A stretch of 64,000 nt of DNA from an uncultured Oscillospiraceae bacterium (GTDB taxonomy: Bacteria; Bacillota; Clostridia; Oscillospirales; Acutalibacteraceae). Positions 50,851 through 60,039 of this stretch are shown here, in pieces. Each line of letters starts with the position of its first letter. The stretch's first letter is position 1. The stretch is taken from NCBI GenBank assembly GCA_948471095.1, contig CAOKRG010000007.1:16110-80109 (forward strand), in the 5' to 3' direction. Position numbers and translations under genes: made by a program. Under the pieces are notes generated by a model, which made no database searches, was not told the DNA's origin, and saw only the letters and a program-made list of their open reading frames with translations.

Positions 50851-51684
50851 ATGAAAGATATCTATCTACAGCTCTATTCCCTTTATGGGGACATTGACAA
50901 AGACTATGTGGGGGCCCTGCGCAAAACCAAAGAGGCGGGGTATGCCGGGGTGGAATTTGCCCAGTCCAACTATGGCGGCATGTCCCCCCAGGAGCTGAAA
51001 GCGGTTTTAAGGGACTTGGCGCTTCGGCCCTTCTCCACCCATATCCGGCTGGAGGAGCTTGCCAAAACCCTGCCCATCGCCAGGGAGCTGGAGATGCCCT
51101 ACATGGTCATCGCCGGGGCCTATTGCTGCGACCTGGCCAGCGCCCGGGAAGCCGCAAGGCAGCTGAACGAGGCCGGGAAGCGGTGTAAGGACAGCGGCAT
51201 ACGGCTGGGCTATCACAACCACCGGGGCGAATTCAGCAAGGCGGAAAACGGACAGTACCTCTTGGACATCCTGATTGAGAACACCGACCCGGATCTGGTA
51301 TTCTTCCAGATGGATGTGGGCTGGACCGTCACGGCGGGCATTGACTGGGAGGCGTACATGAACCGGCACAGCGGCCGCTTCCGGCTGATCCACGTGAAGG
51401 AGACCACCACCAGCCTGCTGGGGCCCTCGAAGATGCACAATCCCAAAGAGGGATATAAAGGCCGGGGCGGGGAACCGGCGGACCCGGTGGCCGCGATCCT
51501 GAACATGCGCGCGGAGCGCACCTGGAACACCGCCCTGGGAACCGGCGTCATCGACTGGAAGCGTGTGAAGGAGGCGGCGGACGCCCAGGGGGCGCAGGCA
51601 TATATCGTAGAGCGGGAGCACGACTACCAGGGGGACATTTTCGCCTGCGTCAAGGAGGACGCGGACTTCCTCCGAGCCCTGTAA
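50851..51684 (+). CDS. Sugar phosphate isomerase/epimerase-type TIM-barrel protein (2)
   Basis: A 277-residue AP-endonuclease-2-type barrel. Metal ligands are suggested by GYAGVEFAQ (Glu), GYHNHRGEF (His), FFQMDVGWTVTAG (Asp) and YIVEREHDY (Glu). The GYHNH pattern is common in isomerases of inositol or keto-sugar pathways. ATG 50851 follows AAGGGGTGAT; the earlier start at 50824 touches the permease stop. It is the fourth gene of the importer operon and probably processes the imported sugar. Confidence 0.88.
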   Translation: MKDIYLQLYSLYGDIDKDYVGALRKTKEAGYAGVEFAQSNYGGMSPQELKAVLRDLALRPFSTHIRLEELAKTLPIARELEMPYMVIAGAYCCDLASAREAARQLNEAGKRCKDSGIRLGYHNHRGEFSKAENGQYLLDILIENTDPDLVFFQMDVGWTVTAGIDWEAYMNRHSGRFRLIHVKETTTSLLGPSKMHNPKEGYKGRGGEPADPVAAILNMRAERTWNTALGTGVIDWKRVKEAADAQGAQAYIVEREHDYQGDIFACVKEDADFLRAL

Positions 51685-51944
51685 CGCCAAGGATTACCAG
51701 GGAGCCGCCCGAAAGCGGCGCCAGAAAGCCGCCGCATACCAATTTGAAAGCCGGGCGGCTTTGCCGCCGGGTTCAGAAGGAGGCATGCCCCTTTCTGAAC
51801 GGCGCGAACCATAACGCCAGGGATGGAGATTCCGTCTTTTTCCGCCGCGTGAAAGCGTGGGAGGCGGAAGGAATCCCGGCCCTAGCAGAGCGCGCACAGG
51901 AAGCGCGTGTCTATGCGATTTGATTATAAAGGAGTGCTTATCAG
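51685..51944 (+). other. Gap with small hairpins, no gene seen
   Basis: A 260-base G+C-rich gap within the catabolic locus. It contains inverted arms GCCGCCCG/CGGGCGGC-like around 51700-51760 and a GGCGGC-TTTG-CCGCC hairpin near 51756-51768. There is no strong T run; partial termination is possible before the dehydrogenase gene. Confidence 0.4.
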
Positions 51945-53048
51945 ATGGAAGAGAGAAAGATCCGGATCGGAATCATTGGCTGCGGCGGAATCGCCAACAG
52001 CAAACATATGCCCTCCCTCAGCAGGCAGCCGGACGTGGAGCTGGCCGCCTTTTGCGACGTCATCGAGGAGCGCGCCCAAAAGGCCCTTCGGGACTTTGGC
52101 GCCCAGGGCGCGCGGGCGTACACGGACTATAAGGAGCTGCTCAAGGATGAGAGCATCGACGTCGTCCATGTCTGCACGCCCAACCGTGAGCACAGCTTTA
52201 TTACCGTGGACGCCCTGGAGGCCGGAAAGCACGTAATGTGCGAGAAGCCCATGGCCATCAATGGGGAGGAGGCCCAGAAGATGCTGGACGCCTCCCGGCG
52301 CACGGGCAAAAAGCTGACCATTGGCTACCAGAACCGCTACCGGCCCGACTCCTGGTATTTGAAGCGCGCCTGCGAGGCGGGCGAGCTGGGGGAGATCTAC
52401 TACGCGAAAGCCCATGCCCTGCGCCGCCGGGGCGTGCCCACCTGGGGCGTGTTCATCGACGAGTACGAGCAGGGCGGCGGGCCGCTGATCGACATCGGCA
52501 CCCATGCCCTGGACCTGACCCTATGGATGATGGACAACTATAAGCCCCGGCTGGTGATGGGGAGCGTGTACCGCAAGCTGGGCGGCCAAAAGGAGACCGG
52601 CAATTCCTATGGGGATTGGGACGCGGATAAGATCACGGTGGAAGATTCCGCTTTCGGCTTTATCGTGATGGAAAACGGGGCCACGATTTCCCTGGAATCC
52701 TCCTGGGCCCTGAACACCTTGGACATTGGAGAGGCAAAAACGACCCTCTGCGGCGTAAAGGCCGGCGCGGACATGAAGGACGGGCTGCGCATCAACCGGG
52801 TCAAGTACAACAAATGGGTGACCGAGCAGGTCACGCCGGATTCCACCGTGATCACCAAGTATGGATTGAAAACGGAAAAGGCCTCGGACGTGGAGGCCCG
52901 GATGTGGCTGGACGCGGTGAAAAACCACGCGGATGTGGTGGTAAAGCCGGAACAGGCCATTGTGGTCACGCGGATCTTAGACGCGATCTACCGTTCTGGG
53001 CGGACGGGGAAGCCTGTGTTTTTCGGCGAGGACGGACTGCCGGAGTAA
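51945..53048 (+). CDS. Gfo/Idh/MocA-family oxidoreductase (3)
   Basis: A 367-residue NAD(P)-dependent dehydrogenase. RIGIIGCGGIANSKHMPSLS starts the Rossmann fold, HVMCEKPMAIN (about 94) holds the EKP motif, and GGGPLIDIGTHALDLTLWMM (about 177) the conserved Asp/His. AAGGAGTG precedes the ATG. It follows the isomerase gene, so the pair may oxidise and isomerise a released sugar. This is the closest of the three paralogues in the window to the glucose-fructose-oxidoreductase pattern. Confidence 0.91.
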   Translation: MEERKIRIGIIGCGGIANSKHMPSLSRQPDVELAAFCDVIEERAQKALRDFGAQGARAYTDYKELLKDESIDVVHVCTPNREHSFITVDALEAGKHVMCEKPMAINGEEAQKMLDASRRTGKKLTIGYQNRYRPDSWYLKRACEAGELGEIYYAKAHALRRRGVPTWGVFIDEYEQGGGPLIDIGTHALDLTLWMMDNYKPRLVMGSVYRKLGGQKETGNSYGDWDADKITVEDSAFGFIVMENGATISLESSWALNTLDIGEAKTTLCGVKAGADMKDGLRINRVKYNKWVTEQVTPDSTVITKYGLKTEKASDVEARMWLDAVKNHADVVVKPEQAIVVTRILDAIYRSGRTGKPVFFGEDGLPE

Positions 53049-53093
53049 TATCGCAGCCACGCTTGCAAATTGGTAAATACTGATTTTTAGGCT

Positions 53094-53133
53094 GGGCGGC
53101 TTGGGAGGCGGAAACCTCTCCGCCCGGTTTAAA
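53094..53133 (+). terminator. Hairpin after the dehydrogenase gene
   Basis: GGGCGG pairs with CCGCCC, with an inner GAGG/CCTC stem, followed by GGTTT. A second hairpin (AAAGCCGC/GCGGCTTTT arms, 53179-53215) with a T run lies 50 bases further and is the stronger terminator. Confidence 0.65.
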
Positions 53134-53340
53134 AGAGGAATTCCGCCTCTATTGAGCCATGTTGGCTGATAAACGGGAGAAAGCCGCTTGCGGGACGGCC
53201 CGTAGGCGGCTTTTCATATAGCGCCGCCTCCGCGGCCAAGGATGGGAACGGCGGGAGCGAAAGGGAACGCCCGGCTTTTCCATGCCCGCGCGCGGGGGCG
53301 GCCGCGCAACTACAGGTCTAAGAAAAGGAGAGAAGGCATT

Positions 53341-54306
53341 ATGACAAAAAAACAAAGGGTTTCGGCTGTCTTGCGGGGGGAAAAACCCGACTGTATCCCG
53401 GCAGGCTTTTCCCTGCATTTCCCCGTAGAGGAAAACGCGGGGGAGGCCGGGGTGCGGGCCCATCTGAGGTTTTTCCAGGAAACGGACGCGGACCTGGTAA
53501 AGATTATGAACGAAAACCTGGTGCCCGCCCAGGGCGCGATCCGGCAGCCGGGGGACTGGAGCTGCATCGCCCCCATCCAGAGGGAGACGCCCTTCTTAAA
53601 AAGGCAGCTGGAATTTACCAAGGCTATTTTGGATCAATACCCTGGGGACGGGTATTCTCTGGGGACGCTCCACGGCGTCACCGCCTCCACGATCCATCCC
53701 ATTGAGCAGACATATGGTTATGATGGGTCCCGGACCCTTTTGGTGGAACACCTGCGGGAAAAGGAGGGCCCTGTACTGGACGCCATGAAACGGATTGCGG
53801 AGGGCATGTGCCAGCTGGCCTGGGGCTACCGGGAGGCGGGCGTGGACGGAATTTATTACGCCGCCCTGGGGGGCGAGGCCAGGTGGTTCACCGACGAGGA
53901 GTTCTCCCGGTGGATCGAGCCCTTTGACAAGCTGATCCTCTCGGAAATCCGCAAATCCGGGGCAGGGGTTTTCCTGCATATCTGCAAGGACCAGCTGCGG
54001 ATGGAGCGCTACCAGAGCTATGGGGAGTACTGCGACGTGGTCAACTGGGGCGTTTATGAGGCGCCGCTTTCCATGGAGGAGGGGCAGAGGCTGTTCCCGG
54101 GAAAAGTGTTGATGGGCGGTCTGCCCAACCGCGGCGGCGTGACGGCCGGGGGTACGAGGGAAGAGCTGGCCCAGGAGGCGCGGCGGCTGATCCGGCGCTT
54201 CGGCCCGACCCATTACATCCTGGGCGCGGACTGCACCCTGGCCACCGAGCTGCCCTATGAGAGGATCCGCTGGCTTGTAGAGGCCGCCAGGGAAACCGCC
54301 CTGTGA
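53341..54306 (+). CDS. Uroporphyrinogen decarboxylase-family (URO-D) protein, probably not for haem
   Basis: A 321-residue TIM-barrel protein. It begins MTKKQRVSAVLRGEKPDCIP, the usual URO-D superfamily start, and ends with GPTHYILGADCTL. The superfamily includes haem enzymes and corrinoid methyltransferases; the Arg-rich N-terminal motif of true HemE is not evident. In a carbohydrate locus such homologues are of unknown function. The ATG at 53341 follows AAAGGAGAG; the open frame further upstream is excluded by the terminator hairpin there. The next gene starts 12 bases on. Confidence 0.82.
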   Translation: MTKKQRVSAVLRGEKPDCIPAGFSLHFPVEENAGEAGVRAHLRFFQETDADLVKIMNENLVPAQGAIRQPGDWSCIAPIQRETPFLKRQLEFTKAILDQYPGDGYSLGTLHGVTASTIHPIEQTYGYDGSRTLLVEHLREKEGPVLDAMKRIAEGMCQLAWGYREAGVDGIYYAALGGEARWFTDEEFSRWIEPFDKLILSEIRKSGAGVFLHICKDQLRMERYQSYGEYCDVVNWGVYEAPLSMEEGQRLFPGKVLMGGLPNRGGVTAGGTREELAQEARRLIRRFGPTHYILGADCTLATELPYERIRWLVEAARETAL

Positions 54307-54318
54307 GGGGGAGAGAAT

Positions 54319-55722
54319 ATGGAGCGTGTAAAGGACTGGTTTCAAGAGCGCGAGGAGGAGTTTTTGCGGGATCTGGAAAATCTGGTCCGCTATCCCAGCG
54401 TCAGCCAAAAAGGCGAAGGCGGGTACCCCTATGGGGAGGCCTGCCGCAATGTTCTGCGGGAGGCCCTGGCCTGCGCGGAGCGCTTCGGGCTGACGGTCCG
54501 GAATTTCCAGGACCATTGCGGCACGGCGCGGGTTTTGGGGCGGACGGAACATACCATCGGGCTCTTCGCCCATTTGGACGTGGTACCGGCAGGGGAGGGC
54601 TGGAGCTATGAACCCTATGAGATGACGGTGAAAAACGGCATGCTCTATGGGCGGGGCTGCGCCGACGACAAGGGCCCCGCCATGATGGCCCTATACGCGC
54701 TGCGCTATCTGGCGGAGAGCGGCCGGCAGCTCCGGCACAGCCTTTGCCTGTTTCTGGGCTGCGACGAGGAAACCGGCATGGAGGATGTGGAGTATTACTT
54801 AAAGCGCGAGGAGAACCCGCCCGCCTTCTCCCTGGTGGCCGACGGCAGCTTTTCCGTGTGCGTTGGGGAAAAGGGGCACATTGTTTTCAAGGCCTCCCGG
54901 CCGCTGAGCAGTCCGGCGCTCCTGTCCTTTTCCGCCGGGCTTGTGCCGAACAGCGTGCCCGCCACGGCGGAGGCGGTCCTGCGCCTGCCGGCGGAGGCAG
55001 TGGAACGGGCCCTGGGGAGCGCCGGCGTCCCCTTCCAGGTTTTCCCAGGAGACGAGGATGGCACGGCCCGCGTGGTTGTGCGGGGAAGAGCCGCCCACGC
55101 CGCTTTTCCGGAGGGCTCCCTCCACGCCCAAAAGCAAATGGCCCGGCTCCTGTGCGCCTCCGGCCTATTGGGCCCAGAGGCGGAGCAGGCCCTACAGGGG
55201 GTCGCCGCCTTTTTGGCGGACGATTATGGCACGGGCATGGGAATTGGCTATGAAACGCCGGAATTTGGAAGGCTTACCATGGTATCCGGCGTGACCAGGC
55301 TGGAAAAGGGCCGCCTCGCCATGACTTTCGACGTCCGCTCCCCAATGGGGTTCCAGGAAGAACGGGCCAAAGAGAAAGCGGCCCGCAGGCTGGGGGCCTA
55401 TGGGTTTGCCCTGGAAAGCTGGAGCTATAGCCCCGGATACTATAGGGACCCCAGCTCGCCTGCCATCCAGGCAATGAAAGGGATCGCGGAGCGGGTGTGG
55501 AGCAGGGAGCTCCCCCTGTATGTGATGGGAGGCGGGACTTACGCCCGGAAGATCCCCCATGCGGTCCCCTTTGGACCTGGGCTGCCCCGTTCGCCCGAAG
55601 AGGCAGACAGCGGGAAGGGCCGCGCCCACCAGCCGGACGAGGGCATACGGTTGGAGGTCCTGCAAAAGGGCATGGAGATCTATGTGGAGGCACTGCTGGC
55701 TTTGGACGGGATTTTAGACTGA
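54319..55722 (+). CDS. M20-family metallopeptidase, PepV-like (1)
   Basis: A 467-residue di-zinc dipeptidase-type enzyme. Ligands and catalytic residues: FAHLDVVPAGEGW (His, Asp; about 79), YGRGCADDKGPA (Asp; about 114), CDEETGMED (Glu pair; about 150), SLVADGSF (Asp) and AHQPDEG near the end (His). The lid domain spans about 190-330. Most of this family hydrolyses dipeptides; in this operon it may instead act on an amidated or acylated sugar. A paralogue lies at 57963-59336 on the other strand. Confidence 0.88.
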   Translation: MERVKDWFQEREEEFLRDLENLVRYPSVSQKGEGGYPYGEACRNVLREALACAERFGLTVRNFQDHCGTARVLGRTEHTIGLFAHLDVVPAGEGWSYEPYEMTVKNGMLYGRGCADDKGPAMMALYALRYLAESGRQLRHSLCLFLGCDEETGMEDVEYYLKREENPPAFSLVADGSFSVCVGEKGHIVFKASRPLSSPALLSFSAGLVPNSVPATAEAVLRLPAEAVERALGSAGVPFQVFPGDEDGTARVVVRGRAAHAAFPEGSLHAQKQMARLLCASGLLGPEAEQALQGVAAFLADDYGTGMGIGYETPEFGRLTMVSGVTRLEKGRLAMTFDVRSPMGFQEERAKEKAARRLGAYGFALESWSYSPGYYRDPSSPAIQAMKGIAERVWSRELPLYVMGGGTYARKIPHAVPFGPGLPRSPEEADSGKGRAHQPDEGIRLEVLQKGMEIYVEALLALDGILD

Positions 55723-55744
55723 CAAGGGAAAAGGGGAGATTGAA

Positions 55745-56620
55745 ATGAACCGAAAAGTAAAAGGCGTGTTGTGCATCCTCAGCGCGGCGGTCTGTTTTGC
55801 CCTGCAAGGGGCCTTCGTGCGGCTGGCGGGGGACCTCCCCTCCATGCAGAAAAGCTTTTTCCGAAATTTCGTGGCGCTGGCGTTCGCCTTCGTGCTGCTG
55901 GCGAGATCTCCCCAAAAATTCCAGTGGAACCGCAAGCTGCTGCCAACCTACTTGGCCCGCGCCGTGCTGGGAACCATCGGGATATTGGGAAACTATTACG
56001 CCATCGACCATCTGCTCCTCTCAGACGCCTCGATGCTCAACAAGCTGTCCCCGTTTTTCGCGATTATTTTCTCCTACCTCTTTTTGCGGGAAAAGGTAAC
56101 GCCAGCGCAAATCCTCGGCATTGCCGCCGCCTTTCTGGGGGCGGTGTGCATCATCAAGCCCGGAGGCCTGGGCGCCGGGGACTGGCAGGCGGCCCTGATC
56201 GGCGCGGGGGGAGGCATGGCCGCGGGCGGAGCCTACACCGCGGTGCGGGTACTGGGCCGGCAGGGGGAGCGGAACAGCTTCATCGTGTTTTTCTTCTCGG
56301 CGTTTTCCTGCCTGGTGTGCCTGCCCTTTCTCCTGCTGGACTACCACCCCATGTCCCTGTTTCAAGTGGGGATGCTGGGGCTGGCCGGCCTTTCCGCCGC
56401 GGGGGGGCAGTTCTCGGTAACGGCGGCATACACCTACGCGCCGGCCCGGGAGATTTCGGTGTACGATTATACCCAGGTGATCTTTTCCGCGGTTTTGGGG
56501 TTCGTCCTTTTTCAGCAAATGCCGGACTGGCTCAGCGCGGTGGGCTATGTGCTGATTTGCGGAAGCTCGGCCGCCCTGTTCTTCTATAATAATAGAAGGG
56601 ACGCGGCGAAAACCCCGTAA
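55745..56620 (+). CDS. EamA-family (DMT) transporter
   Basis: A 291-residue membrane protein with ten helices in two EamA repeats (about 5-140 and 150-285). KVKGVLCILSAAVCFALQGAF and LLSDASMLNKLSPFFAIIFS are typical. Members export amino acids, metabolites or sugars. It ends the locus; AAAGGGGAGA precedes the ATG, 22 bases after the peptidase gene. Confidence 0.9.
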   Translation: MNRKVKGVLCILSAAVCFALQGAFVRLAGDLPSMQKSFFRNFVALAFAFVLLARSPQKFQWNRKLLPTYLARAVLGTIGILGNYYAIDHLLLSDASMLNKLSPFFAIIFSYLFLREKVTPAQILGIAAAFLGAVCIIKPGGLGAGDWQAALIGAGGGMAAGGAYTAVRVLGRQGERNSFIVFFFSAFSCLVCLPFLLLDYHPMSLFQVGMLGLAGLSAAGGQFSVTAAYTYAPAREISVYDYTQVIFSAVLGFVLFQQMPDWLSAVGYVLICGSSAALFFYNNRRDAAKTP

Positions 56621-56741
56621 GCCGCGCGAAGCCGTCCGCGCCGGGCCGAAACGCCGCCTACAAGGCATAGGCCTGCGGAGGGAAGCTTCCTTGCCCGGAG
56701 CGGTGGGAAAGAGCAGGGCGGGGAGCCTGTATAGAAACGCG

Positions 56742-56781
56742 CCAGCCGCCCGGCAGGATTCCGGGCGGCTGGTTTTCTTTC
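56742..56781 (+). terminator. Terminator of the second carbohydrate locus
   Basis: A 12-bp stem CCAGCCGCCCGG/CCGGGCGGCTGG (56742-56753 with 56761-56772) is followed by TTTTCTTTC. The remaining part of the 56621-56977 gap holds only the dprA terminator. Confidence 0.85.
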
Positions 56782-56912
56782 GGGCCTGTTCCTATAGGCG
56801 GGGGGCCGGGTTTTTGAGGGAGTTATGGCGGATTCCAGGAGAAAAAGCGTAGGCGCTCTGCCGGAAAAGCGGAGACGCCGTGTGCGGAAAGACGCGAAAC
56901 AGGCCATGTTGG

Positions 56913-56949
56913 AAAAAAGCGCTCCAGCCATGCCAAGCCGGAGCGCTTC
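56913..56949 (-). terminator. Terminator of dprA
   Basis: On the minus strand AAGCGCTCC pairs with GGAGCGCTT and is followed by a T run, about 30 bases after the dprA stop codon. Confidence 0.8.
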
Positions 56950-56977
56950 TTTCACGCCCAAAAGGGAACGGCCCGCC

Positions 56978-57883
56978 TTACCCTCCGCCCCTGCCTTCGG
57001 CCCAGCAGTAAGCGGGGCAGTCCGCCAAGATTTCTTTTCCACTTCTGACGGGAGACGCGCCCTCTTCCAGCAGCAGGCGGCTGCCGCCGTATTCCGGGGC
57101 GTTGGGCGGGCCCGGGTACACATAGACCTCCCGGCCCTGGGCGGCGGCGCACCCGGCATAGATCATGGTGCCGCTGCGGCTTCCGGCTTGGACCAGCGCA
57201 ACGCCGAAGCACAGCCCGGTAATCAGCCGGTTCCGCTGCCGGAAAGCGAGAGGCCCGGGCTTTTGCCCGTGAAAATATTCGGTGATCAAAGCGCCGCCCT
57301 GCTTCAAAACCTTCCGCCGCAGCCAGGCGGTCTCCAAGGGGTAGGGGCTGTCCAGGCTGACGGGGAGGACGCTGGCAACGCGCCCCCGGGCTTCCAGCGC
57401 ACCGGAAAGGGCGGCGCAGTCCACGCCCTCCGCCGTGCCGCTTACCACCAGGGCTCCGCCCCGGGCCAGTTCCCCGGCTATGCGCCGGGCCGCCTCCCGG
57501 CTGTACCGCACAGCGTGGCGGGCTCCCACCACTCCCACAACGGGGGCGGCGGAAAAATCCGGCCAGGGCCCCTGCGCATACAGGGCGGCCGGCGGGTCAT
57601 AGAGATTCCGCAGGGCTTCCGGGTAGCCGGGGCAGGCGGGAGTGACCACCTGCCAGCCGAAGCGGAGGGCTTGGACCAGCCGGTTCTGGGCGTCCTCCGG
57701 CGTAAAGGCCGACAGGGCGCGAAAATGCCGCCCCGTCACACCCGGCATTTTGCGCCAGCCAGCGGGCCCAGCCCCGCAAAAACCCTCCGCTCCTCCGGGG
57801 AAGCGTTCGGCGATCTGCCCGGGAAGGGCGCTGCCGGGACCAAAAGCCTCCTGAAGCCACAGCCAAACCGCACGGCGGTCCAT
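56978..57883 (-). CDS. dprA: DNA-processing protein DprA (short form)
   Basis: A 301-residue protein that loads RecA on incoming single-stranded DNA in natural transformation. An N-terminal helical region (1-80) precedes the Rossmann-like domain with VVGVVGARHAVRYSREAARR, VVSGTAEGVDCAALSGAL, FRQRNRLITGLCFGVALVQA and SGTMIYAGCAAAQGREVYVY. The usual GSR is GAR and the C-terminal winged helix of longer DprA proteins is absent, so it is at the short end of the family. ATG 57883 was chosen; the upstream extension is not conserved-looking. Confidence 0.88.
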   Translation of the reverse strand: MDRRAVWLWLQEAFGPGSALPGQIAERFPGGAEGFCGAGPAGWRKMPGVTGRHFRALSAFTPEDAQNRLVQALRFGWQVVTPACPGYPEALRNLYDPPAALYAQGPWPDFSAAPVVGVVGARHAVRYSREAARRIAGELARGGALVVSGTAEGVDCAALSGALEARGRVASVLPVSLDSPYPLETAWLRRKVLKQGGALITEYFHGQKPGPLAFRQRNRLITGLCFGVALVQAGSRSGTMIYAGCAAAQGREVYVYPGPPNAPEYGGSRLLLEEGASPVRSGKEILADCPAYCWAEGRGGG

Positions 57884-57962
57884 ACGGGAGCCCCCCTTTC
57901 CCCGGCTTTGTCCCTGCCATAGGCATGAAGCCCCTCGGCCCCACATAGAAATTAGGCAGGAC

Positions 57963-59336
57963 TCAAGCGGTCAGCATCCGGTACATGGCCTCCAGACAGA
58001 TCTGGGCATGGAGCTTAAACCGGCGCAGGTCCACCTGCTCGTTTACGTCGTGCACATTGCTGGGCTCGTCGTCCGGGAAGCCCGGGCCAAAGCCCACGCC
58101 CCTGCCCTGCATGGTCCGGGCATAGGTGCCCCCGCCCATGGAGTAGATGGTGCAGTCCTCCCCGGCAATGTCCCGGTATGCGCCGGAAAGCAAAGTGACC
58201 AGGGGGCTTTCCTTGGGCAGGTACAGGGGCTTGGAGTTGGAGAGCATCCTATATTCCAGGCCGGCCTTTTTCACAGCCTGCTCGATGGTTTGGGAGATGG
58301 CGTTTCCGTCCAGGGTGGCGGGGTAGCGGATGTCCACGGTCAGGCTGCAGCCGCTGCCGCCGGCGGAGAGGAGCCCCAGGTTGAAGGTGAGGGGGCCGCT
58401 GGGCTCGTCGCTCATGTCCACGTCCAACAGGCTTCCGTCATAGGTCAGGCCGATCTTCTCGTGCACGAACTGGAAAAAGTCTCCCAGCCGGTCCGCTCCA
58501 AAGACCCGCGCCAGCAGCTCCACCGTATGGGCGGCGGCGTTTTGGCCCAGCTGGGGCGAGGCGGCGTGGGCGGCCTTGCCCTGGGCCAGAATGGCCGCGC
58601 CGTCTTCGGTGCGGGTGATGGCAAAGGAGATTTCCGCCGCCTCGGCGGCTTCCAGCAGCCGGCCGTATTCCTCGGCCGTGCACACGATGCGGCACTCCGC
58701 CTTGGAGGGCACGGCGTTGACCACCGTGCCGGCGGCGAAGCTCTTCACCAGGGGGGAGTCGTTGGGGCTCTTCACCGTAAAGCTCAGGCCGCCCTTTTCG
58801 CAGTGGCAGATGCCGTACCCGGAATCCGGGGTAAAGCCCATGTCGGGCAGCTGCTCCTGGGCGAAATAGTGGGGCATGTCGTCCATGCCGATCTCCTCGC
58901 CGGAGCCGAAAATAACCCGCAGCTTCCGGTTGCCCTTCACGCCCGCGTCCTTCAGGGCCCGCAGGCAGTGCAGGGCCACCACGGCCGCCCCTTTGTCGTC
59001 GGAAACGCCCCGGCCATAGGCCTTGCCGTCCTTAATCACCATGGCGAAGGGGTCCGTGTTCCAGCCCTCCCCGGCGGGAACCACGTCCAGGTGGGCCATG
59101 ACCACTGCGTTGCCCTCTCCCTCGCCATACTCCGCGTGCCCGGCGTAGTAGTCCACGTTCTTGGTCTTAAGGCCGTAGCCCTCCGCCATTTCCAGCACCT
59201 TGTCCAGGGCTTTGGCGCACTGGTCCCCATAGGGTTTGCCCTGGCTGGAGCGCACCGCCACGGAGGGGATGGCCACCAGCGCGGCCAGGTCGCGAAGGAT
59301 GTCGTCCCAATAATCCAGAATCTTTTCTCCAAACAT
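57963..59336 (-). CDS. M20-family dipeptidase PepV-like (2)
   Basis: A 457-residue di-zinc peptidase. MAHLDVVPAGEGW (about 79), YGRGVSDDKGAAV (Asp; about 110), GSGEEIGMDD (Glu pair; about 145), TPDSGY and NVHDVNEQVDLRRF (His; about 430) supply the usual ligands. It is the standard PepV/Sapep form and probably hydrolyses dipeptides in the cytoplasm. It lies divergently from spmA, sharing the 59337-59439 gap. Confidence 0.92.
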   Translation of the reverse strand: MFGEKILDYWDDILRDLAALVAIPSVAVRSSQGKPYGDQCAKALDKVLEMAEGYGLKTKNVDYYAGHAEYGEGEGNAVVMAHLDVVPAGEGWNTDPFAMVIKDGKAYGRGVSDDKGAAVVALHCLRALKDAGVKGNRKLRVIFGSGEEIGMDDMPHYFAQEQLPDMGFTPDSGYGICHCEKGGLSFTVKSPNDSPLVKSFAAGTVVNAVPSKAECRIVCTAEEYGRLLEAAEAAEISFAITRTEDGAAILAQGKAAHAASPQLGQNAAAHTVELLARVFGADRLGDFFQFVHEKIGLTYDGSLLDVDMSDEPSGPLTFNLGLLSAGGSGCSLTVDIRYPATLDGNAISQTIEQAVKKAGLEYRMLSNSKPLYLPKESPLVTLLSGAYRDIAGEDCTIYSMGGGTYARTMQGRGVGFGPGFPDDEPSNVHDVNEQVDLRRFKLHAQICLEAMYRMLTA

Positions 59337-59439
59337 AAACTCTGTCCTTTCTTTGACGCGTTGTTTTCATCCAACCTATACGATAATCTTTTTTTCCTGG
59401 AATGTCAATACAAATTTGCGAAATGAAGGAGGCGGCCCC

Positions 59440-60039
59440 ATGATCAACTATATCTGGTTCGGCATGATCGCCCTGAGCATCCTCTGCGCCAGCCTCAACG
59501 GCCGGCTGGACCAGCTCTCCGCCGCCCTGCTGGACGGGGCTTCCGACGCGGTGGAGCTGTCCATCTTTCTGCTGGGCAGCATGTGCGCCTGGCTGGGCTT
59601 TCTGCGCATCGCCGAGGAGAGCGGCCTGACCCGCCTGCTGGCCCGCTGCTTTTCCCCGGTGATCGACCGGCTTTTTCCCGACTACCGGAACGACCCGGAC
59701 ATCAAGGGGAAGATCTGCATGAACGTGACCGCCAACCTGCTGGGCCTGGGCAATGCCGCCACGCCCCTGGGGCTCTCGGCCATGAAGGCCATGGCGGAAA
59801 AAAGCCCCGGCGCTCTGCCCAGCCGGGGGATGATCCTCTTCGTGGTGGTCAACACCGCCTCCTTGCAGCTTCTGCCCGTCAATATGGCCGCTATGCGGGC
59901 CTCCTGCGGCAGCGCCCAGCCTTTCGGGATTCTGCCCCAAATCTGGATCAGCTCCCTGGGAGCCCTGCTGGCCGGGGTGGCCTTCTGCAAGCTGGCCGAG
60001 CGGCGGCAGGAGCGGGTGCGCCGGGAGGGCGCGCTCTGA
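59440..60039 (+). CDS. spmA: Spore maturation protein A
   Basis: A 199-residue membrane protein needed for spore-core dehydration. MINYIWFGMIALSILCASLN and the NVTANLLGLGNAATPLGLSAMKAM segment are SpmA hallmarks. Four or five membrane helices are evident. ATG 59440 follows AAGGAGGC at about 59426; the upstream open frame to 59353 lacks a site. The stop overlaps the start of spmB (TGATG). Confidence 0.95.
   Translation: MINYIWFGMIALSILCASLNGRLDQLSAALLDGASDAVELSIFLLGSMCAWLGFLRIAEESGLTRLLARCFSPVIDRLFPDYRNDPDIKGKICMNVTANLLGLGNAATPLGLSAMKAMAEKSPGALPSRGMILFVVVNTASLQLLPVNMAAMRASCGSAQPFGILPQIWISSLGALLAGVAFCKLAERRQERVRREGAL

Noticed and set aside
53341-54306. True HemE uroporphyrinogen decarboxylase
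   Set aside because: Only superfamily-level resemblance is seen; the context is carbohydrate catabolism and the HemE N-terminal substrate-binding motif is not evident.
56825-57922. 365-codon ORF on the plus strand
   Set aside because: It is the antisense shadow of dprA in high-G+C DNA; the minus-strand protein has clear DprA motifs.
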